Assembly: GCA_947258735.1 (NCBI GenBank)
Contig: CAMYJJ010000020.1
Coordinates: 1-21,559 of the forward strand
Reading direction: 5' to 3'
Source: Thermodesulfovibrionia bacterium
GTDB taxonomy: Bacteria; Nitrospirota; Thermodesulfovibrionia; UBA6902
Length of the DNA stretch: 21,559 nucleotides
Shown here piece by piece: positions 18,689 through 21,559 of this stretch (position 1 is the stretch's first letter; each line of letters opens with the position of its first letter). Under the pieces are notes generated by a model. The model was not told the origin of the DNA, made no database searches, and saw only the letters and a program-made list of their open reading frames with translations. The translations under genes were made by a program, and so were the position numbers.

Positions 18689-19339
18689 TTACTGTCTGCC
18701 AAGTTTTCTCGACCAGGGTGACTTATCTATGACATCGACAACACTGATAAGATAGCCGAAGGGATAGTCAGGCTGGTAGAGATGAAATTTGTCAAATTCA
18801 AAGAGTTTTCTTGAGGCAAGAAGGAACTTGTAGTAGGGGTCTTCCTTTCCAAGGATTTTTACTTTACAGTTTACCTGGAAGCTGATGTATTTTATGCCGT
18901 CGTCTGTATGTGACATGCCTACATACAGCAGGCTTGCAAAGGGATTCTTTCTGATATTTTCAAGCGCTTTCCCTCCGAATATCTCGAGTCCTCCCAGTAC
19001 GGATGCATCAAAGTTATTGACACTGCCGTACAGCTGCCCGGTTGCTTTCAGCCTCTGGTGCATGCTTTCCTTCCACGGCATACTGCGTGCCTCAGCAATA
19101 ACACTATCGAACACATCGGTATAGTGCTGGAGATGCTTCTGCTCAGGAAGGAGGCCCAGTCCTTTTACGGTCATATTAACGGGAAAGGCGTTCCCTTCGC
19201 TCCACGTTGCCATTACCGGCAGGTGGGCGGCAAAATACTTTGTGGGATGACCGTCTTTCATTGAATGAAGAAACTCAATCCGTGAAGATACTAACCACTC
19301 CATGCATTTTTCCGGTATTTTATGCAGCGTCTGTCTCAT
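18689..19339 (-). CDS. Unrecognised protein, possibly with a PNPOx-like split barrel
   Basis: A 216-residue soluble protein with no signal peptide or membrane segment. The middle, GGLEIFGGKALENIRKNPFASLLYVG, followed by GIKYISFQVNCKVKILGKEDPYYKF, resembles the strand pattern of pyridoxamine-phosphate-oxidase-like flavin-binding barrels, but I cannot identify flavin-contact residues and the match is weak. Cysteines are few (CMEWL near the start and VNCKV), with no CXXC or CXXCH. I chose the ATG at 19339 because AAAGGA lies 8 bases upstream; the frame is open to an ATG at 19348 and a TTG at 19360. It overlaps the upstream membrane-protein gene by about 20 bp and precedes the thioredoxin/TPR gene by 27 bp, so it belongs to the same operon. 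No function is assigned. Confidence 0.6.
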   Translation of the reverse strand: MRQTLHKIPEKCMEWLVSSRIEFLHSMKDGHPTKYFAAHLPVMATWSEGNAFPVNMTVKGLGLLPEQKHLQHYTDVFDSVIAEARSMPWKESMHQRLKATGQLYGSVNNFDASVLGGLEIFGGKALENIRKNPFASLLYVGMSHTDDGIKYISFQVNCKVKILGKEDPYYKFLLASRKLFEFDKFHLYQPDYPFGYLISVVDVIDKSPWSRKLGRQ

Positions 19340-19601
19340 ATTGATCATCCTTTCTTTCAAGCCATATTTTTAGTTTTTGGAGCAGCAATGCACTCCTGTA
19401 TTGTCTTAAGTGTGAACGGCCTCCCAGCAATATAAGCATTATCAACACAAAGTGTATTGACGTGGCATTCTCACTGAACAGTCCGTAGTAGATGGAGAGA
19501 TACACCGCAATGACAACATTGACGATACTGAAAACAAGAAAGATTTTTGTCTGTCCTGCAATGCGGTTGAGCAGCTTTATTTCTTTTGCATTCAGATTCA
19601 T
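19320..19601 (-). CDS. Small two-helix membrane protein of unknown function
   Basis: A 93-residue protein with two hydrophobic segments: about 19-40 (IFLVFSIVNVVIAVYLSIYYGLF) and 49-62 (HFVLIMLILLGG). A basic stretch (RSHLRQYRSALLLQKLKIWLERK) follows and is probably cytoplasmic. No cysteine, haem or metal motif is seen. It starts inside the radical SAM stop codon (ATGA overlap, 4 bp) and ends inside the next gene, so it is tightly coupled to both. It could anchor the soluble members of the cluster at the membrane, but that is inference. I do not recognise the family. Confidence 0.65.
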   Translation of the reverse strand: MNLNAKEIKLLNRIAGQTKIFLVFSIVNVVIAVYLSIYYGLFSENATSIHFVLIMLILLGGRSHLRQYRSALLLQKLKIWLERKDDQYETDAA

Positions 19602-20878
19602 TTTTTCCCCGCCATTTTTTCCATGCCATATTTCTGCCGGGCCATCTGCATGATCTCAGGGGTTATTTCACGGTGATGGTTATTAATGGCAAACTTTTCT
19701 ACCGCACCCCTTACCATGGTCCGTACAAAAAAGGGCACTTTTTTAATCCTGTCTTCAGCTTCCCTTGACCAGACCGGTTTGTCAGCCTCACTCACATTGC
19801 AGTCATGGCTCATGGTGAATTTCGGAGGGCTGATGATATCCTCATTTTCGGGAATATGAACGCACCAGGGGTCTTCTTCCATGATGCTGCCATGGGAAGC
19901 ATATGCGCGTGCCCTGCAGCCGCCGCATAGGAGCTGGTACTCGCAGACCTTGCATTTCCCCTGCAGGGATGGGTTCCTCAATGATGCAAACTCACTCGAA
20001 TTCTGCCAGATTTCCTGGAACTGCTGCTCCCTGACATTTCCGGCGCTTGCCTGCATGTACGGGCAGGACGTTACTTTTCCTTCAGGGGTAACCCTGCAAT
20101 AACTGGTGCCGGCCATACATTTTCCCGCATCAAGTTTTAAGAGGTTTGCTTCAGGATTGCGTTGATATAATATCCTTCTGAATGTCGGGGCACACCGGGT
20201 CCTTATCATCATGCCTGTCCTGTTTTCCTGCATCCTTACTATCAGCGAAAGCAGTTCTTCATACTGTTCAGGACTGATATCTGTCAGTTCCTCCCCCTTG
20301 CCGGTGCAGACCAGGAAGAAAGGACTGAAGACCCGTACCCCGAGTGAGCGGGCCAGCTGTATAAGTTCTGGAATCTCGTCATAATTGCTCTTTGTTACCA
20401 CCGTATTTATCTGGACAGAAAGGCCTTCAGCCTTGCATATTTCAACAGCCGTTACCGCCCTGTCCCACGCGCCCTGTATCTGACGGATTCCATCGTGAAT
20501 TTCCGGCCTGGTAGAGTCCAGACTTATACTCACACCTGATACGCCCGTCTCCTTCAATTTCCGTGCAATTTCAGCATTTATATAATATCCATTGGTGCCG
20601 AGGACCACCATCATGCCTTTTCCTGAGGCATATGCGGCAAGATCATACACATCGCTTCTTAAAAGAGGTTCCCCTCCTGAGAGGATGAGCATGACCTCCG
20701 GGTTGATCTCTGCAATCTGATCAATCACCTGAAATGCCTTCTCTGTATCCAGTTCACAGAGGGGGGCCTTGTCCCTGTTATGTTCGTTCCGTAACGCTGC
20801 CGGAAGGTAGCAGTGACTGCATGAGAAATTACATCTCCTCGTGATATTCCATGAAATGACGTTTAAACTGTTTTTCAT
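19598..20878 (-). CDS. Radical SAM/SPASM protein with C-terminal PCP_red domain
   Basis: A radical SAM enzyme related to the NirJ/AhbC/AhbD/PqqE group, several members of which modify haem or haem d1 precursors. By the numbering of the longest frame, the SAM cluster motif is C20-x3-C24-x2-C27, followed by SGGEP (71-75) and LGTNGY. The SPASM region has cysteines 258, 265, 276, 313, 316, 322, 325 and 343, including CGGCRARAYA, typical of the group. Residues about 374-421 form a PCP_red domain (WSREAEDRIKKVPFFVRTMV, VEKF, EITPEIM), named from the protochlorophyllide reductase B subunit and unusual on NirJ-like proteins. I chose the ATG at 20878; a TTG at 20890 is the only longer option. It follows the UspA-type gene by 31 bp. 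Substrate unknown: tetrapyrrole or peptide are both possible. Confidence 0.85.
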   Translation of the reverse strand: MKNSLNVISWNITRRCNFSCSHCYLPAALRNEHNRDKAPLCELDTEKAFQVIDQIAEINPEVMLILSGGEPLLRSDVYDLAAYASGKGMMVVLGTNGYYINAEIARKLKETGVSGVSISLDSTRPEIHDGIRQIQGAWDRAVTAVEICKAEGLSVQINTVVTKSNYDEIPELIQLARSLGVRVFSPFFLVCTGKGEELTDISPEQYEELLSLIVRMQENRTGMMIRTRCAPTFRRILYQRNPEANLLKLDAGKCMAGTSYCRVTPEGKVTSCPYMQASAGNVREQQFQEIWQNSSEFASLRNPSLQGKCKVCEYQLLCGGCRARAYASHGSIMEEDPWCVHIPENEDIISPPKFTMSHDCNVSEADKPVWSREAEDRIKKVPFFVRTMVRGAVEKFAINNHHREITPEIMQMARQKYGMEKMAGKK

Positions 20879-20909
20879 ATTTTTTACCAATACATGTTTT
20901 TTGACCGGC

Positions 20910-21559
20910 TTACGTTAACAGCATATTGCACTGCGCATACCGGAGAAGGTTCTCACTCGTACTGCCCATTTCAGCTTCCTCGGCCTGATGGGCGCCGAAC
21001 CGGCTTAAGACAAGCAGCGATGCAGGTTTCTCCTCAAGATATTTAGATATTTCATGGTATGGCTTTCCCGCCAGGATAGTGGTCCTGACATGCACTCCAT
21101 TGTTTATTCCAATTTCTACGGCTTCATCGAGATACGATTCATAGACCTTTTTTAATCCCTTGTCAATGACTTCATCGTGAAGCTGAGCCTGGTCCTTAAA
21201 CCTGAATTTTTCACCGGCTTCTTTCGAGAGCACCCCCACAAGGCTCTTGAATGCGACCGTGTGATAATGGGGATCAAATACCGAAACTGCTTCAACTTCA
21301 ATACCAAACAGTTTTCCCAGCTTGATTGCCTTCTCAAGGGCCAGTGCAGACTGTCTGCTGCCGTCTACAGCAGCAACAATTCTGTCCGTCAGGATATTAT
21401 CGTCTTTTACCACCATGACGTCGGTATCGACATTTCTGATTACCCGCTCACAGACACTCCCGACAAAAGAGTTGCCATTTACCGTGCCGAGCCCTCTTAC
21501 ACCGATGACCACCAGGTCATACTGGCTGCTCCGTATATCTTTAACGATTTCAAACCAGT
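20910..21559 (-). CDS. Tandem universal stress protein (partial at right edge)
   Basis: A UspA-superfamily protein made of two Usp domains; only the end of the first is visible. The - strand frame is open to the window edge, and the GTG at 21512 is internal rather than a start. The first domain shows YDLVVIGVRGLGTVNGNSFV then GSVCERVIRNVDTDVMVV, which is the Usp G-x2-G-x9-G(S/T) ATP-binding pattern. The second domain begins about VAAVDGSRQSALALEKAI and ends in LLVLSRFGAHQ and GSTSENLLRYAQCNMLLT, where the glycine pattern is partly changed. At least 215 residues are encoded here. No signal peptide can be judged. It is the most upstream visible gene of the cytochrome/copper cluster, and more genes may lie beyond the edge. 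Confidence 0.88.
   Translation of the reverse strand, partial: WFEIVKDIRSSQYDLVVIGVRGLGTVNGNSFVGSVCERVIRNVDTDVMVVKDDNILTDRIVAAVDGSRQSALALEKAIKLGKLFGIEVEAVSVFDPHYHTVAFKSLVGVLSKEAGEKFRFKDQAQLHDEVIDKGLKKVYESYLDEAVEIGINNGVHVRTTILAGKPYHEISKYLEEKPASLLVLSRFGAHQAEEAEMGSTSENLLRYAQCNMLLT

Overview
The window reads as chromosomal DNA around a bacterial replication origin. The core genes dnaA, dnaN and gyrB lie in tandem on the + strand, and purA (partial), serA and serC run on the - strand to their left. The switch of gene direction falls in two AT-rich intergenic stretches (3098-3539 and 4641-5074) that carry consensus or near-consensus DnaA boxes, so oriC most likely lies here. Moderate GC, a GyrB with the long Gram-negative insert, a 15-haem cytochrome with doubled CXXCH motifs and a radical SAM/PCP_red protein suggest a Gram-negative anaerobe or respiratory generalist, perhaps Nitrospirota or a deltaproteobacterial lineage. 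That placement is inference from gene content only.

Layout. (1) 1-3097, - strand: serC, serA, purA, i.e. serine synthesis and the AMP branch of purine synthesis. (2) 3098-5074: two candidate origin segments flanking an M29-type aminopeptidase gene. (3) 5075-10180, + strand: dnaA, dnaN, gyrB, ending in a strong intrinsic terminator. (4) 10181-14747: an accessory zone with much decay. It holds a frameshifted YhcG/DUF1016 nuclease, a small coiled-coil protein with a LapA-domain membrane protein behind a good promoter, a shortened DUF4239 membrane protein, a possible remnant of a membrane-protein C-terminus, a monohaem cytochrome c, a 5'-truncated ATP-grasp ligase, and an orphan MerR-type operator. 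(5) 14748-21559, - strand: a tightly packed run of eight genes: UspA-type protein (partial), radical SAM/SPASM/PCP_red protein, small membrane protein, unrecognised soluble protein, thioredoxin-fold/TPR protein, 15-haem cytochrome, SCO and PCu(A)C copper chaperone.

How the genes may work together. Region 5 combines a tetrapyrrole- or peptide-modifying type of radical SAM enzyme, a large exported multihaem cytochrome and two copper-delivery proteins. Overlaps of 4 to 23 bp suggest co-translation. It looks like an assembly and electron-transfer module for the cell envelope, and its particular combination of genes is the best candidate here for an undescribed system. No terminal oxidase or other obvious metal client lies in the window; it may lie beyond the right edge.

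No tRNA, rRNA, CRISPR array or intact insertion sequence was seen.
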